A stretch of 64,000 nt of DNA, taken from positions 496,001-560,000 of the forward strand of contig NZ_BAAAFH010000011.1 in assembly GCF_039523435.1 (NCBI RefSeq), given 5' to 3'. A model generated the notes under the pieces. It did no database searches. It saw nothing but the letters and a program-made list of their open reading frames with translations, and was not told the DNA's origin. The translations under genes and the position numbers were made by a program. Position 1 is the stretch's first letter. Every line of letters starts with the position of its first letter. This DNA comes from Wandonia haliotis. GTDB taxonomy: Bacteria; Bacteroidota; Bacteroidia; Flavobacteriales_D; Crocinitomicaceae. This document shows positions 7,991-17,246 of this stretch, in pieces.

Positions 7991-10174
7991 ATGAAATTAG
8001 TTTTCGCTTTCATGATCTGCGTTTCGGCAGTTTGTTCTTTTAACTATGCTCCGGCTCAAAAGCAACAGGAATTAACCAATGAACTCATTTGGAGAGATTA
8101 TGCTTTTTATGCACGCAGGGTGCAGGGGTTCCGTTCCATGAATGACGGAACACACTTCACACGTCTGCAACAGGGACGTTCCGGAAATGCTATTCTCAAG
8201 TCCTCATTTCTTTCGTTTACTGCTGAACCCGAAGTTTTTGTTCATCCGGATGAGCTGGTTTACAATGAAAAGAAACTAACTGTGGATGATTATCAATTCA
8301 ATGCAGACGAGACCAAATTACTGATTGCTACTGATTATGAAAATGTATACAGAAGAAGCTATACGGCTACTTTTTACATCTTTGATCTGGAAACACGCAA
8401 TATTTCTCCGTTAAGTGAACAATATCCCGTACAAACACTTGCCGAATTTTCTCCTGATGGGAAAAAGATCGCTTTTATTCACGAAAACAATATCTATATA
8501 AGAAACCTGGCTGACGGTACCATTACAGCGGTAACAACAGATGGAAGTATCAATCATATCATTAATGGAACAACAGACTGGGTGTACGAAGAAGAATTTG
8601 CCATCACAATGGCCTATAACTGGTCACCTGACAGTAAAAAAATTGCTTACCTGCGTTTTGACGAAAGTAATGTAAAGGAATTTACAATGACTTATTATTT
8701 TGAACTGTACCCGGATCAATACACTTTCAAATACCCAAAGGCAGGGGAAGACAATTCCAAAGTTTCCCTGCATATTTATGATTCGGAAAAGAATACATCG
8801 ACTCCCGTCCAACTGGGAGAGTACGAATACATTCCCCGTATAAGTTACTCACCTTTGGATGACAAATTAATCGCCCTTACATTAAACCGCCACCAGAACC
8901 ATCTGCAATATCACTTAATTGACGGCTCTACGAATGAGGCAAAAGTGATTTATGAAGAAAAAGACCGGGCTTATGTTGAGATTGATGATAATTTACTCTT
9001 CATGGAAGACGGTAAATCTTTCATTCGTACTTCTGAAATGGATGGATATAATCATATCTACAGAATCTATTTTGATGGGAAAATCGAACAGATTACATCA
9101 GGAAACTGGGATGTGATTGAGTTCAAAGGAATAAACAATGATAAAGGAATCATTTATTATACCTCTGCTGAAAACGGAGCCACTCAACAGGATTTATACC
9201 AGATTTCGATAAAGAACAAAAAAAGAAAGCAACTTTCCAGTCAAAGAGGACACACGGATGCCGAATTCTCAACGGGCATGAAGTATTATGTCCAAACCTG
9301 GTCTGATGCGAATACTCCTTATGTAGTCTCTTTACATGAAGCTTCCGGAAAGCAAATTACTGTTCTGGAAGATAATTCTGCTTTGGTTGAACGAATGAAA
9401 AACTTCCCACTATCGAAAAAAGAATTTTTTACGCTCAAAGGGCACGAAACAGATCTTAATGCATGGATGATCAAACCTGCTGATTTTGACCCGACAAAAA
9501 AATACCCTGTATTTGTTCATGTATACGGAGGTCCTGGTAGCAACACTGTAGAGGACACCTGGGGAAGCATGGAATATATGTATCACCAGTTGTTGGCTCA
9601 GAAAGGATATATTGTTGTATCGGTTGACCCCAGAGGAACGATGTACAGAGGTGCTGATTTCAAAAAATCGACTTATCTCCAGTTGGGAAAACTTGAATTG
9701 GAAGATTTCATTGCTGCTGCGAAAGTACTGAAAACGTATGATTACGTAGATGAAAACCGTATAGGTATACAGGGATGGTCCTACGGAGGTTATATGTCTT
9801 CTTTGGCTATGACAAAAGGAGCTCCCCATTTTAAAATGGGAATAGCGATTGCTCCCGTTACGAATTGGCGTTACTATGACAATATCTATACGGAACGTTT
9901 TATGCGTACACCGCAAGAGAATGCCCATGGATATGACGACAACTCCCCTATTAATTTTACAGAAAAACTGGAAGGGAAATATTTTTTGATCCATGGTTCA
10001 GGAGACGATAATGTACACTTGCAAAATGCAATGGAAATGGTTAATTCGCTTGTAGATTCCAACAAAGACTTTGATTTGTTCATCTATCCGAACAGAAATC
10101 ACGGTATTTATGGTGGAAATACCCGTCTTCACCTATTTACGATGTTATTAGAATACACCCTTGAGAATTTATAA
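7991..10174 (+). CDS. Dipeptidyl peptidase IV, S9B family, exported
   Basis: This 727-residue protein has a signal peptide (about residues 1-22). Its N-terminal beta-propeller domain (about 80-460) is followed by an alpha/beta-hydrolase peptidase domain. The catalytic triad is visible: Ser597 in GWSYGGYMS, Asp near 672 in GSGDDNVH and His704 in NRNHGI. VYEEEF (about residue 195) corresponds to the Glu pair that binds the substrate N-terminus in DPP4. The enzyme releases X-Pro or X-Ala dipeptides from peptides in the periplasm or at the surface and is common in proteolytic Bacteroidota. The thioredoxin-like gene follows after 2 bases and is likely in the same transcript. Confidence 0.93.
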   Translation: MKLVFAFMICVSAVCSFNYAPAQKQQELTNELIWRDYAFYARRVQGFRSMNDGTHFTRLQQGRSGNAILKSSFLSFTAEPEVFVHPDELVYNEKKLTVDDYQFNADETKLLIATDYENVYRRSYTATFYIFDLETRNISPLSEQYPVQTLAEFSPDGKKIAFIHENNIYIRNLADGTITAVTTDGSINHIINGTTDWVYEEEFAITMAYNWSPDSKKIAYLRFDESNVKEFTMTYYFELYPDQYTFKYPKAGEDNSKVSLHIYDSEKNTSTPVQLGEYEYIPRISYSPLDDKLIALTLNRHQNHLQYHLIDGSTNEAKVIYEEKDRAYVEIDDNLLFMEDGKSFIRTSEMDGYNHIYRIYFDGKIEQITSGNWDVIEFKGINNDKGIIYYTSAENGATQQDLYQISIKNKKRKQLSSQRGHTDAEFSTGMKYYVQTWSDANTPYVVSLHEASGKQITVLEDNSALVERMKNFPLSKKEFFTLKGHETDLNAWMIKPADFDPTKKYPVFVHVYGGPGSNTVEDTWGSMEYMYHQLLAQKGYIVVSVDPRGTMYRGADFKKSTYLQLGKLELEDFIAAAKVLKTYDYVDENRIGIQGWSYGGYMSSLAMTKGAPHFKMGIAIAPVTNWRYYDNIYTERFMRTPQENAHGYDDNSPINFTEKLEGKYFLIHGSGDDNVHLQNAMEMVNSLVDSNKDFDLFIYPNRNHGIYGGNTRLHLFTMLLEYTLENL

Positions 10175-10176
10175 TT

Positions 10177-10644
10177 ATGAATAAGCTACTTGTAATAGGA
10201 TTAACTTTCCTGATCTCCTTCAGGTCGTATGCACAAGAGCAGCCCGAGGAGATAAAATGGTTGTCGTTTGAAGAAGCTATGCTACTAAATGAAAAAGAAC
10301 CACGACCGATTTTCATTGACATCTACACAGACTGGTGCGGGTGGTGTAAAAAAATGGACGCGACGACTTTCAAAGAAAAAAAGGTAGTGGACTACTTGTC
10401 CGGTTTTTATTGTGTAAAACTGGATGCAGAACAAAAAGAGGATATTATTTTCTCAGGGAAAACATACGAGTATATCCCAAAAGGGAAACGTGGATTCCAC
10501 CAGGTTGCCGCAATGCTTTTGGATGGTAATATGTCCTACCCTAGTTTTGTTTTGTTGGCTCCCAATCTGAAGCGTCTCGAAATACTGAAAGGATACATGG
10601 ATAGCAGTCAGTTAATCAGCAGGCTAAAAGTTCATAACCAATAG
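10177..10644 (+). CDS. Exported thioredoxin-like protein (CGWC)
   Basis: This 155-residue protein has a signal peptide (residues 1 to about 20, ending SYA-Q). The thioredoxin-fold active site CGWC lies in DIYTDWCGWCKKMD, followed by the expected FYCVKLDAEQ strand and a cis-Pro in MSYPSFVLL. This is the DUF255/thioredoxin_7-type arrangement found in many periplasmic reductases. The region between the two motifs holds an insertion (GKTYEYIPKGKRGFHQV) that is common in the Bacteroidota subgroup. Being 2 bases after the dipeptidyl peptidase gene, it may keep cysteines of exported proteins reduced; its direct partner is not known. Confidence 0.85.
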   Translation: MNKLLVIGLTFLISFRSYAQEQPEEIKWLSFEEAMLLNEKEPRPIFIDIYTDWCGWCKKMDATTFKEKKVVDYLSGFYCVKLDAEQKEDIIFSGKTYEYIPKGKRGFHQVAAMLLDGNMSYPSFVLLAPNLKRLEILKGYMDSSQLISRLKVHNQ

Positions 10645-10756
10645 GATATACGACTGATTTTTACTCAGCAAGAAATCTATTAATCCACTAAGGTACAAGT
10701 CATTTCGCAACTGTACTTAAAGGGTTTCTATTGCTTTTGTTTTCTTTCCCTAAAAA

Positions 10757-10787
10757 TTTGCAGAAAGCGTGCATCAGAATACGATTT
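10757..10787 (+). promoter_or_regulatory. Candidate promoter for citrate synthase
   Basis: TTTG at 10757-10760 is followed, 19 bases later, by TACGATTT at 10780-10787. This resembles the Bacteroidota TTTG-N19-TAnnTTTG pattern with a mismatch in the last bases of the -7 box. It lies 57 bases before the citrate synthase ATG. Confidence 0.4.
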
Positions 10788-10844
10788 TTCTTGTTAAATT
10801 AGTCGCTCGATAAGAAAAAGTTCAATTATTTTTTTATAAAACAA

Positions 10845-12131
10845 ATGAGTGAAATAGCCAAAATAGAGTTAGAAGGTCAAATCCACGAGCTACCTGTTGT
10901 TGTAGGTTCTGAAAATGAAAAAGCGATAGATATTTCGGCCCTTCGTGCTAAAACGGGATACATTACCCTTGATTTCGGATACAAAAACACCGGTAGTACC
11001 AAAAGTGCCATTACTTACCTTGATGGTGAGAACGGAGTGCTACGATACCGCGGATATCCAATTGAGCAATTAGCTGAAAAAGCTTCATTCCTTGAAGTTG
11101 CTTATCTGCTTATTTATGGTGAACTTCCTACAAAAGCACAGTTGGACAACTTCCAAAGCTCTATTACCAAGCATACGCTTGTTCACGAAGACATGAAACA
11201 ATTCTTCGAAGCGTATCCTGCAAAGGCGCATCCTATGGGAGTTCTTGCTTCTATGGTATGTTCACTTTCAACATTTTACCCTGAATCACTGAATCCGAAT
11301 CGTTCGGAAGCTGAGTTTGATCTTACTATTCACCGTCTGTTGGCGAAATTACCAACACTTGCGGCATGGTCTTATAAAAATGCAATGCGTCATCCTTTCA
11401 TGTACCCTAAAAACAATATGGAGTACTGTGAAAACTTCTTGTACATGATGTTTGCGATGCCAACTGAAGAGTATCATATTGATCCGGTTGTTATCAGTGC
11501 CTTAAACAAGCTTTTGATTCTTCATGCAGATCATGAGCAAAACTGTTCGGCATCAACTGTGCGTATCGTAGGGTCGTCTCAGGCCAACCTTTATGCTTCT
11601 ATCTCTGCGGGGATATCTGCACTTTGGGGACCACTTCATGGAGGTGCCAATCAGGCAGTAATTGAAATGCTTGAAAAGATCCACAATGACGGAGGTGATG
11701 TTGACAAATGGGTAGCAAAAGCAAAAGATAAAGAAGATCCTTTCCGTTTGATGGGATTCGGACACCGTGTTTACAAAAACTTCGACCCACGTGCAACAAT
11801 TATTAAAAAGGCATGTGATGACGTTCTTGAAAAACTGGGAATCGTTGATCCTATGTTGGATATTGCTAAAAAACTAGAGAAAGTTGCACTTGAGGACGAT
11901 TACTTCAAATCACGTAACCTGTATCCAAACGTAGATTTCTATTCTGGAATCATTTACCGTGCACTTGGTATTCCAACAGAAATGTTTACAGTAATGTTTG
12001 CATTAGGTCGTCTTCCTGGATGGATTGCTCAGTGGAAAGAAATGATCAGCAACGGAGAACCTATCGGACGACCAAGACAGGTATACGTAGGTGCTACTGA
12101 GCGTGATTATGTAGATATCGAAAAAAGATAA
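10845..12131 (+). CDS. gltA: Citrate synthase (type II)
   Basis: At 428 residues this has the usual length of the hexameric bacterial type. It condenses oxaloacetate and acetyl-CoA to citrate, the entry step of the TCA cycle in the cytoplasm. Active-site features are GPLHGGANQAV (His265) and FGHRVYKNFDPRA (His307), with the catalytic Asp region PNVDFYSG and the terminal RPRQVYVG. The N-terminal beta domain (about residues 1-60, ending YLDGENGVLRYRGYPI) is typical of the Gram-negative form. The gene is monocistronic, with a candidate promoter upstream and a strong terminator downstream. Confidence 0.97.
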   Translation: MSEIAKIELEGQIHELPVVVGSENEKAIDISALRAKTGYITLDFGYKNTGSTKSAITYLDGENGVLRYRGYPIEQLAEKASFLEVAYLLIYGELPTKAQLDNFQSSITKHTLVHEDMKQFFEAYPAKAHPMGVLASMVCSLSTFYPESLNPNRSEAEFDLTIHRLLAKLPTLAAWSYKNAMRHPFMYPKNNMEYCENFLYMMFAMPTEEYHIDPVVISALNKLLILHADHEQNCSASTVRIVGSSQANLYASISAGISALWGPLHGGANQAVIEMLEKIHNDGGDVDKWVAKAKDKEDPFRLMGFGHRVYKNFDPRATIIKKACDDVLEKLGIVDPMLDIAKKLEKVALEDDYFKSRNLYPNVDFYSGIIYRALGIPTEMFTVMFALGRLPGWIAQWKEMISNGEPIGRPRQVYVGATERDYVDIEKR

Positions 12132-12160
12132 CAGGAATTAATTTCCTTACTTATTAGTTC

Positions 12161-12189
12161 AAAGCGCAGATTTTATCTGCGCTTTTTTT
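12161..12189 (+). terminator. Rho-independent terminator of gltA
   Basis: A perfect 10-bp stem AAAGCGCAGA (12161-12170) / TCTGCGCTTT (12176-12185) with a 5-base loop, running directly into a T tract. It starts 30 bases after the citrate synthase stop codon. Confidence 0.9.
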
Positions 12190-12269
12190 ATGCTTTATTC
12201 TTGCGTAGGGTAGGCTACTCTACTGATAATTATCACCTCATTTCCTGATATTTATCATGTTTTATTCCC

Positions 12270-12312
12270 CTACGTTGCTGCAACTTTGAAACAGGAAATA
12301 ACAACAACGTAG
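12270..12312 (+). promoter_or_regulatory. 5' leader hairpin before small membrane protein
   Basis: CTACGTTG (12270-12277) and CAACGTAG (12305-12312) are a perfect 8-bp inverted repeat that ends one base before the ATG at 12314. The first arm also overlaps an alternative smaller palindrome GTTGC-T-GCAAC (12274-12284), so two mutually exclusive structures are possible. Pairing of the long form would bury the start region. A regulatory role is an inference. Confidence 0.4.
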
Positions 12313-12313
12313 T

Positions 12314-12604
12314 ATGGAAACGAAACACATAGAAAAGAGTTTTTGGCACAAGTTAATGCCTGATTTGGAAACCAATCGGTATGGTGTCATCTCAATGGTT
12401 CTTTTGGTAGTAGGATGTATGGGAGGTGTGGCAGTAGGATTGGGAGGTATTGATCATACCTGGCAATTAATCGCTATTGTAATCCCTACGATGTTAACCT
12501 TAAGTCTTCTGTTGGCTGTTTCCGAAATGAAACATATCATGACAGCAATGTCTGTCGCTGTGATAATAGATGTGTTTATTATCCTAATTAATTTGCTCAG
12601 TTAG
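12314..12604 (+). CDS. Small three-helix membrane protein
   Basis: A 96-residue protein with a short charged N-terminus (residues 1-22) and three predicted transmembrane helices at about 25-44, 49-68 and 73-95. It has no signal peptide, conserved metal ligands or other recognised motif. It stands alone between two strong terminators and has an inverted repeat immediately upstream of its start. The function is unknown. Confidence 0.7.
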   Translation: METKHIEKSFWHKLMPDLETNRYGVISMVLLVVGCMGGVAVGLGGIDHTWQLIAIVIPTMLTLSLLLAVSEMKHIMTAMSVAVIIDVFIILINLLS

Positions 12605-12648
12605 TAATAGTAATAATTGTTTTTTTAGTTTGATTGTGTTTGTGGAAA

Positions 12649-12699
12649 GAAGTCAATTCTGACTTCAAAAGCGGGAGAGTAGTTAACTCCCGCTTTTTT
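12649..12699 (+). terminator. Double hairpin terminator
   Basis: The first hairpin is GAAGTCA (12649-12655) / TGACTTC (12660-12666). The second is GCGGGAG (12671-12677) / CTCCCGC (12687-12693), extended by A4/T4 and followed by a T-rich tract. The second is a strong intrinsic terminator for the small membrane protein gene. The stretch from here to 12856 holds no gene I can support. Confidence 0.85.
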
Positions 12700-12856
12700 A
12701 TTTTTATCCTTCGCTACTCCATCAACCCACCCTATTTTCTGGAAATTCTTCTTATTGTGTCCCATTATGAAAAATGAAAAACGACTACGGATCCAGAAGT
12801 CTACCGGTACAAAAACCATGCACTAACAGAGAACCTACAACGACATCATACTCGTT

Positions 12857-13501
12857 TTACTTACTTTTTGTAGCCAGAACAAAATATTGGTTGGTAGTAT
12901 TCGGAAAACGATTATTCGTCTGAATAATAAAGCCTCCCTCTTCTATAAGTTTAACTAACTCGCCGGATCTATACATTTCTATTTTCGGAATGGCTCCCAA
13001 CTTACAAAAAAGAGATAATAGCCCTTTTAAGAACAGTTTTTCCCCCATACAGGGAGTAACAGACAAGAACACACCTCCAGGTTTAAGCAATTCCTCTAAT
13101 CGTTGAATTGCTTTTTGGGGATCATCCAGTAAGTGTAAAATGTAAAAACTGAAAATAACATCGTATGAACCGGGCTTCAATCGTTCATCAAAGATTGTAG
13201 TGTGCCAGTAATCAATATTCGTACGCTCCGAATTACGTGTTGCATAGTCAATCATTCTGGATGAGAAATCAATAGCATGTATACTTTGTACACTTTCTGA
13301 GATTCTCTCAGAAATAAATCCAGTACCACACCCAAAGTCAAGAACATTATCAGTTGTCTTTACGTGTTTTTTGGCCTGCTCAATAAGACGTAATGTATTC
13401 TTTCCTCTTTTTATTTCTCTGCTACTGGTATAGCTCCCGGCTGTTCGATCCCAAAATTTTTCAGCTTTACTTCTGTTATCTGCATTTTCACTCTTTCCCA
13501 C
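12857..13501 (-). CDS. Class I SAM-dependent methyltransferase
   Basis: This 214-residue cytoplasmic protein has the SAM-binding motif I VLDFGCGTGF (about residues 53-62), motif II acidic residue in IHAIDFSSRMIDYA, and motifs IV and VI in YDVIFSFYILHLLDD and LLKPGGVFLSVTP. These define a Methyltransf_11/25-type Rossmann methyltransferase. The acceptor is not evident; related proteins act on small molecules, quinones or lipids. The quinone-reductase-like gene precedes it on the same strand with 25 bases between, so they may be co-transcribed. That would fit a small-molecule or quinone substrate but does not prove it. Confidence 0.88.
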   Translation of the reverse strand: MGKSENADNRSKAEKFWDRTAGSYTSSREIKRGKNTLRLIEQAKKHVKTTDNVLDFGCGTGFISERISESVQSIHAIDFSSRMIDYATRNSERTNIDYWHTTIFDERLKPGSYDVIFSFYILHLLDDPQKAIQRLEELLKPGGVFLSVTPCMGEKLFLKGLLSLFCKLGAIPKIEMYRSGELVKLIEEGGFIIQTNNRFPNTTNQYFVLATKSK

Positions 13502-13526
13502 AACGAATGATTTTATGTATTTTTAA

Positions 13527-14480
13527 TTACTCACTCTCCCATACCATTGCCACTTTTCCTTTTGTATGCATTGCTTCAGTATAACGGATGGCCTCTGGTA
13601 TTTCACCATACGGGTACGTTTTCTCTACACTTGTCCTGACTTTTCCCTCCCGGATCAGATCAGCCAGTGCGGTAAGATCATTTGTAGTTACTTTTGCAGT
13701 AAACTGTTTGATCTGAAATTTACTAAAAATATTTCTGATAAGTACAGACATCATATTTCCCATAGTTGTAAAACCAACCATCACGCCTCTCCTCCCCATT
13801 CTGGTATAATCATCATGCTTGAGGTTACCATGTGTATCTACAACAAGATCATATTTTCCTGCATGGCTATGGATGTTTTCCTGATCATACGCAATCACAT
13901 GATCCGCCCCCAGACCTTTTACAAAATCGCTGCTTCCTGAGGAACAAACAGCTGTTATGACAGCTCCGTATGCCTTTGCTATTTGAACCGAAAAATGTCC
14001 TACTCCTCCTGAAGCTCCATTAATGAGTATAGATTCTCCCGATTTCAATTTCCCATGTGTAATCAGTGCCTGAAATGCTGTTAGTCCCGCTACAGGAACG
14101 CATGCCATTTCTGAAAAATCGCGATTATCCGGCATAACTGAACAAGCATCTGCAGCTACACAAAGATATTCTGCAAATGCTCTTCCTTTCAGACTTTCAC
14201 CAAAAACCCTGTCCCCGATTTTAAAAGTCGTTACTCCCTCTCCTACTCCTTCTACAACACCAGAGAAATCTACCCCCGGAACTTTTTCTTTTGGTCGAAA
14301 AAGACCAAATGCAAAACGGGATAAAAAAGGCTTACCTCTAAGAATATGCCAGTCTGCCGCGTTAGCTGAGTTTGCATATATTTTCACCAGTATATTTCCT
14401 TTCTTAACGGACGGTTTATCTACCTCCGTTAATTGCAATACTTCCGGTCCACCGTATGAATTTCTAACAAAAGCTTTCAT
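13527..14480 (-). CDS. Zinc-free quinone oxidoreductase-like MDR protein
   Basis: This 317-residue medium-chain dehydrogenase/reductase has an N-terminal GroES-like domain (residues 1-120; KVPGVDFSGVVEGVG, FKIGDRVFG). Its C-terminal Rossmann domain has NADPH motif LINGASGGVGHFSVQIAKAYG (near 150). It lacks the structural zinc Cys cluster and catalytic Cys/His of alcohol dehydrogenases, as expected for the quinone reductase branch. It probably reduces quinones or enones with NADPH. It lies upstream of the methyltransferase gene on the same strand. Confidence 0.87.
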   Translation of the reverse strand: MKAFVRNSYGGPEVLQLTEVDKPSVKKGNILVKIYANSANAADWHILRGKPFLSRFAFGLFRPKEKVPGVDFSGVVEGVGEGVTTFKIGDRVFGESLKGRAFAEYLCVAADACSVMPDNRDFSEMACVPVAGLTAFQALITHGKLKSGESILINGASGGVGHFSVQIAKAYGAVITAVCSSGSSDFVKGLGADHVIAYDQENIHSHAGKYDLVVDTHGNLKHDDYTRMGRRGVMVGFTTMGNMMSVLIRNIFSKFQIKQFTAKVTTNDLTALADLIREGKVRTSVEKTYPYGEIPEAIRYTEAMHTKGKVAMVWESE

Positions 14481-14593
14481 CTCTATTACTTTACTTCAAG
14501 TTTTGTATCAATCGTTCTCCCCGAAAATACAAGTTTCTATAAAAAACAGAGTGATGCTACTGTTATATTTTATTGTTTAGAGATATTGTTAAT

Positions 14594-15973
14594 CTATTCA
14601 TATCTGATATATTTTTGCGTACTCCCGTCAGAATAAATCTCAATTACCATTCCTTTATAAAACTCATTTACATTCTGTCCTATCAAATTGACTGTTTTTA
14701 GCAGTTCTTTCTTTGAAATTCTGTTGTCGACACTAACTATATTGTACATTTGTGTCGTTCCATCAAAATCAACTTGTTTCAAGCGATAATAATTTATTGT
14801 TTTTGAAAACGCTCTATCTTCCAGTTCATACTGTAAAATTGATGATGAGTGTCCCGCTGCTTCTACTCTTTTTATTAATTTCCAATCAGCACCATTTAAA
14901 GAATGTTCAACCTCAAAGTAGTCACTATTTAGTTCGGTTGCAGTAGCCCAGTAAATCTGGTTCATGTTTTCTTTAGCTTTAGCGCTAAAAGCTATAAGCT
15001 CAACAGGTAACGGGCTAAAATAACAACCACTGTGATTTGAGAAATCTTCAGAGGGACCACCTACCGGTGTCCAGCGAAAAATTGTACCTGTCCCGGGACC
15101 AGCTGTCACCGTCAGATCTCCCCTATTTGCAGGAGTAACATATACAGGTTTATTGTTAGTATTATTCCTTACATTATTGAAATTCATCGTATTATTTGTT
15201 CCGGAAGGCAGTCCTGAAGCTGCACTTGAATTGGCATTCCAAACAGAACCGGTCGTTGTTTTTGTTCTTGCATTAAAATCAGTGGCAGAAGTTCCTCTTA
15301 AACCAACCTGGACATCACTGGTAAGAGAACCTGATGAAGAAGTTCTGGGGTTTCCAATCAAATAATGAAATTCAATAACATTTGTTGTTTCGTACAACCG
15401 AATCTGGAAATGCAGATAATCATTATTGTGACCGTTTACAACTCTGCGCCAATAATTATGTCCTCTATAGGTTCCATTTAAAGTAGCATCACCGAAATAT
15501 CTTCCTCCCCATTGGAATACAATAATCCGATTAGGAGCAGTTCCCACTACTCGTATTGATAAGTTACTGGACCCTGTAGTTTGTAATCCCGTTCCAAAAG
15601 CACTTATCGAATTATTGATATAGGTTAATGGTGCTTGTCTGGTTGTCGATGAGATAGATGGGTTTCCAAATGCTATCCAACCATTATAATCCATAGAAAT
15701 ATGCGTTCCTGCCGGAAAAATCTGCCCTCCTAAACAAAATGAAAAAGGAGTTGCCATAGATGTTGGAGTTGTTCCACCTGACGGATTATTAGTTCCATTA
15801 GCCGTTCCACTCCAACCTCCAAGAGATGAATTACCTAAAATAGCCTGATAAGTACCTGTTGTCTCAGTGAAAGCATAATTGGCTACTTGTAAATAGGGAT
15901 TCTTAGGAACTAAAAATAATATACTACTAAAAATGATCATTTTTTCCAAAATGAAAAAAACTACAGTTTTCAT
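14594..15973 (-). CDS. Secreted surface protein with type IX secretion-like C-terminal domain
   Basis: The 459-residue protein has a hydrophobic N-terminal signal (about residues 1-30). A large beta-rich region is full of Gly/Thr/Asn (for example PSGGTTPTSMATPFSFCLGG and IAFGNPSISSTTRQ). The segment LPVELIAFSAKAKENMNQIYWATATELNSDYFEVEHS is typical of Bacteroidota secreted proteins. The C-terminus contains LLKTVNLIGQNVNEFYKGMVIEIYSDGSTQKYIR, which resembles a type IX secretion sorting domain (LLGQEV-like and a final DG-x-x-x-K-x-x-R). It is therefore likely exported across the outer membrane and attached to the surface. The substrate or ligand is unknown. Confidence 0.75.
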   Translation of the reverse strand: MKTVVFFILEKMIIFSSILFLVPKNPYLQVANYAFTETTGTYQAILGNSSLGGWSGTANGTNNPSGGTTPTSMATPFSFCLGGQIFPAGTHISMDYNGWIAFGNPSISSTTRQAPLTYINNSISAFGTGLQTTGSSNLSIRVVGTAPNRIIVFQWGGRYFGDATLNGTYRGHNYWRRVVNGHNNDYLHFQIRLYETTNVIEFHYLIGNPRTSSSGSLTSDVQVGLRGTSATDFNARTKTTTGSVWNANSSAASGLPSGTNNTMNFNNVRNNTNNKPVYVTPANRGDLTVTAGPGTGTIFRWTPVGGPSEDFSNHSGCYFSPLPVELIAFSAKAKENMNQIYWATATELNSDYFEVEHSLNGADWKLIKRVEAAGHSSSILQYELEDRAFSKTINYYRLKQVDFDGTTQMYNIVSVDNRISKKELLKTVNLIGQNVNEFYKGMVIEIYSDGSTQKYIRYE

Positions 15974-16274
15974 AAATTATAAAGTTAGATTGTTAGCTAA
16001 TATGATACAAAATGAATCTCTTTTGTAAAATTAGAAAAGAATAGACAAGAAAAAGATGGGCTGCCCCCTCATTTTCAAGCATTAAGAAATAAAAATCATT
16101 TATCCCTGAAGAAAGTATAAACTATTTTACATGTATCAGCTACCCGAAATTAAGGGTGATCCATTATTATATTCAGTAAAACACTCGTATCAATGATTCA
16201 AACCGCTTTTAATACAACGGAAAGAAGCCCTACAGATAACCGGACATTCCCGTTCCGGATACTTTCACGTATTT
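15974..16274. other. 301-base intergenic region, nothing clear
   Basis: This AT-rich gap lies upstream of the surface protein gene and downstream of the WD-like lipoprotein gene, both on the minus strand. No open frame with a plausible start, tRNA or strong hairpin was seen. A weak promoter-like pair for the surface protein gene is present on the minus strand (CAAA at 16008-16011 and TAAAGTTA at 15980-15987), but its -7 box is only 7 bases from the start codon and so is doubtful. Confidence 0.5.
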
Positions 16275-17246
16275 TTACAAATCCCAAAACTTAACCTCCC
16301 CCATCAGATCAACGGAAACTAACTGTGATTCATCTTCTGAAAGAGCTACTGCACTTGTTGTTCCCGGATGCTGTAAAAATGTTTCTATAAGTTCCCCGGA
16401 CAGTTTGTCCCACTTTCTTATTGACTTGTCCAACCCACATGTATAAATATGTTTTTCTGTAAGAACTCCGGAAATAAGATGCAAACTCAATGGAATGTAA
16501 ATAGTTGTATCCCTGTCTGCTATGTACATCGGCCAATCAGGATGCCGTTTTTGAAAACGAAAATCATCTGTTTCTTTGCTGTAAAATGCAAATTGTTTGT
16601 TACTGAACAACAAACAATTTCCCTCATGATCCACATCAATTAGTTTTCCTTTTACACCTTCTATTTCCGTTACTTCATTCATTAGATATTTCCATACATG
16701 GATAGAAGAAACCCCATCAAAATACACTGCTCCATCCTCCGAAATAAAACGTGGTAATGCTCCTTTCAATCCCGTTGGTATCATAAGTGTATTGAAGTTG
16801 TCTTTCACATTCCAAACGTATGAATTCCCTTTTACATCATACGAACAGAGAATCCCTACCTGTTCGTTATAATATAAATCGTAACTCCAGGCTTCTTTTA
16901 ACCCGATCTTTCGCAGTGTTTCTCCTGTTTCCCCATCAAGAACCAAAATTTCCGAGTTCAATGTTGCTACAATAATCCTATCTTGTCCGAAATCATACAC
17001 CATACTATAAACTTCATCTTCAATAGCTGCAATTTGATTTCTTCCCGATCTTCCATTTATGATTTCATAGATCTTACCATCAAAAGTAGAAGCAAGTACT
17101 GTATCCAACTCTGCTTTGTAAACAACATCAGTATAAGAAACCGGGTTAATACCTGTTAGTTTACCTGATTTAACAGATACCTGCTGTCTACAGGATGTAT
17201 AAACCACTAAAAAAATAAAACCAATAACCAGTTTACTATTTTTCAT
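16275..17246 (-). CDS. WD-repeat-like beta-propeller lipoprotein
   Basis: This 323-residue protein starts with a signal peptide ending in VVYTSC, a lipobox with Cys19 as the likely acylated residue. The mature part shows repeated blades of about 40 residues with WD40-like endings: SYVWNV near 145, IHVWKY near 185, IRKWDK near 280 and VKFWDL at the very C-terminus. Together these indicate a beta-propeller facing the periplasm or outer surface, commonly a protein-binding platform. Its start overlaps the end of the upstream gene by 11 bases, indicating co-transcription. The ligand is unknown. Confidence 0.82.
   Translation of the reverse strand: MKNSKLVIGFIFLVVYTSCRQQVSVKSGKLTGINPVSYTDVVYKAELDTVLASTFDGKIYEIINGRSGRNQIAAIEDEVYSMVYDFGQDRIIVATLNSEILVLDGETGETLRKIGLKEAWSYDLYYNEQVGILCSYDVKGNSYVWNVKDNFNTLMIPTGLKGALPRFISEDGAVYFDGVSSIHVWKYLMNEVTEIEGVKGKLIDVDHEGNCLLFSNKQFAFYSKETDDFRFQKRHPDWPMYIADRDTTIYIPLSLHLISGVLTEKHIYTCGLDKSIRKWDKLSGELIETFLQHPGTTSAVALSEDESQLVSVDLMGEVKFWDL

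Noticed and set aside
9410..9994. 194-codon frame antisense to dipeptidyl peptidase
   Set aside because: Fully antisense to a confidently assigned catalytic domain; a shadow frame.
12625..12819. 64-codon minus-strand frame
   Set aside because: It spans the double hairpin terminator, has no plausible start context and no recognisable protein pattern.
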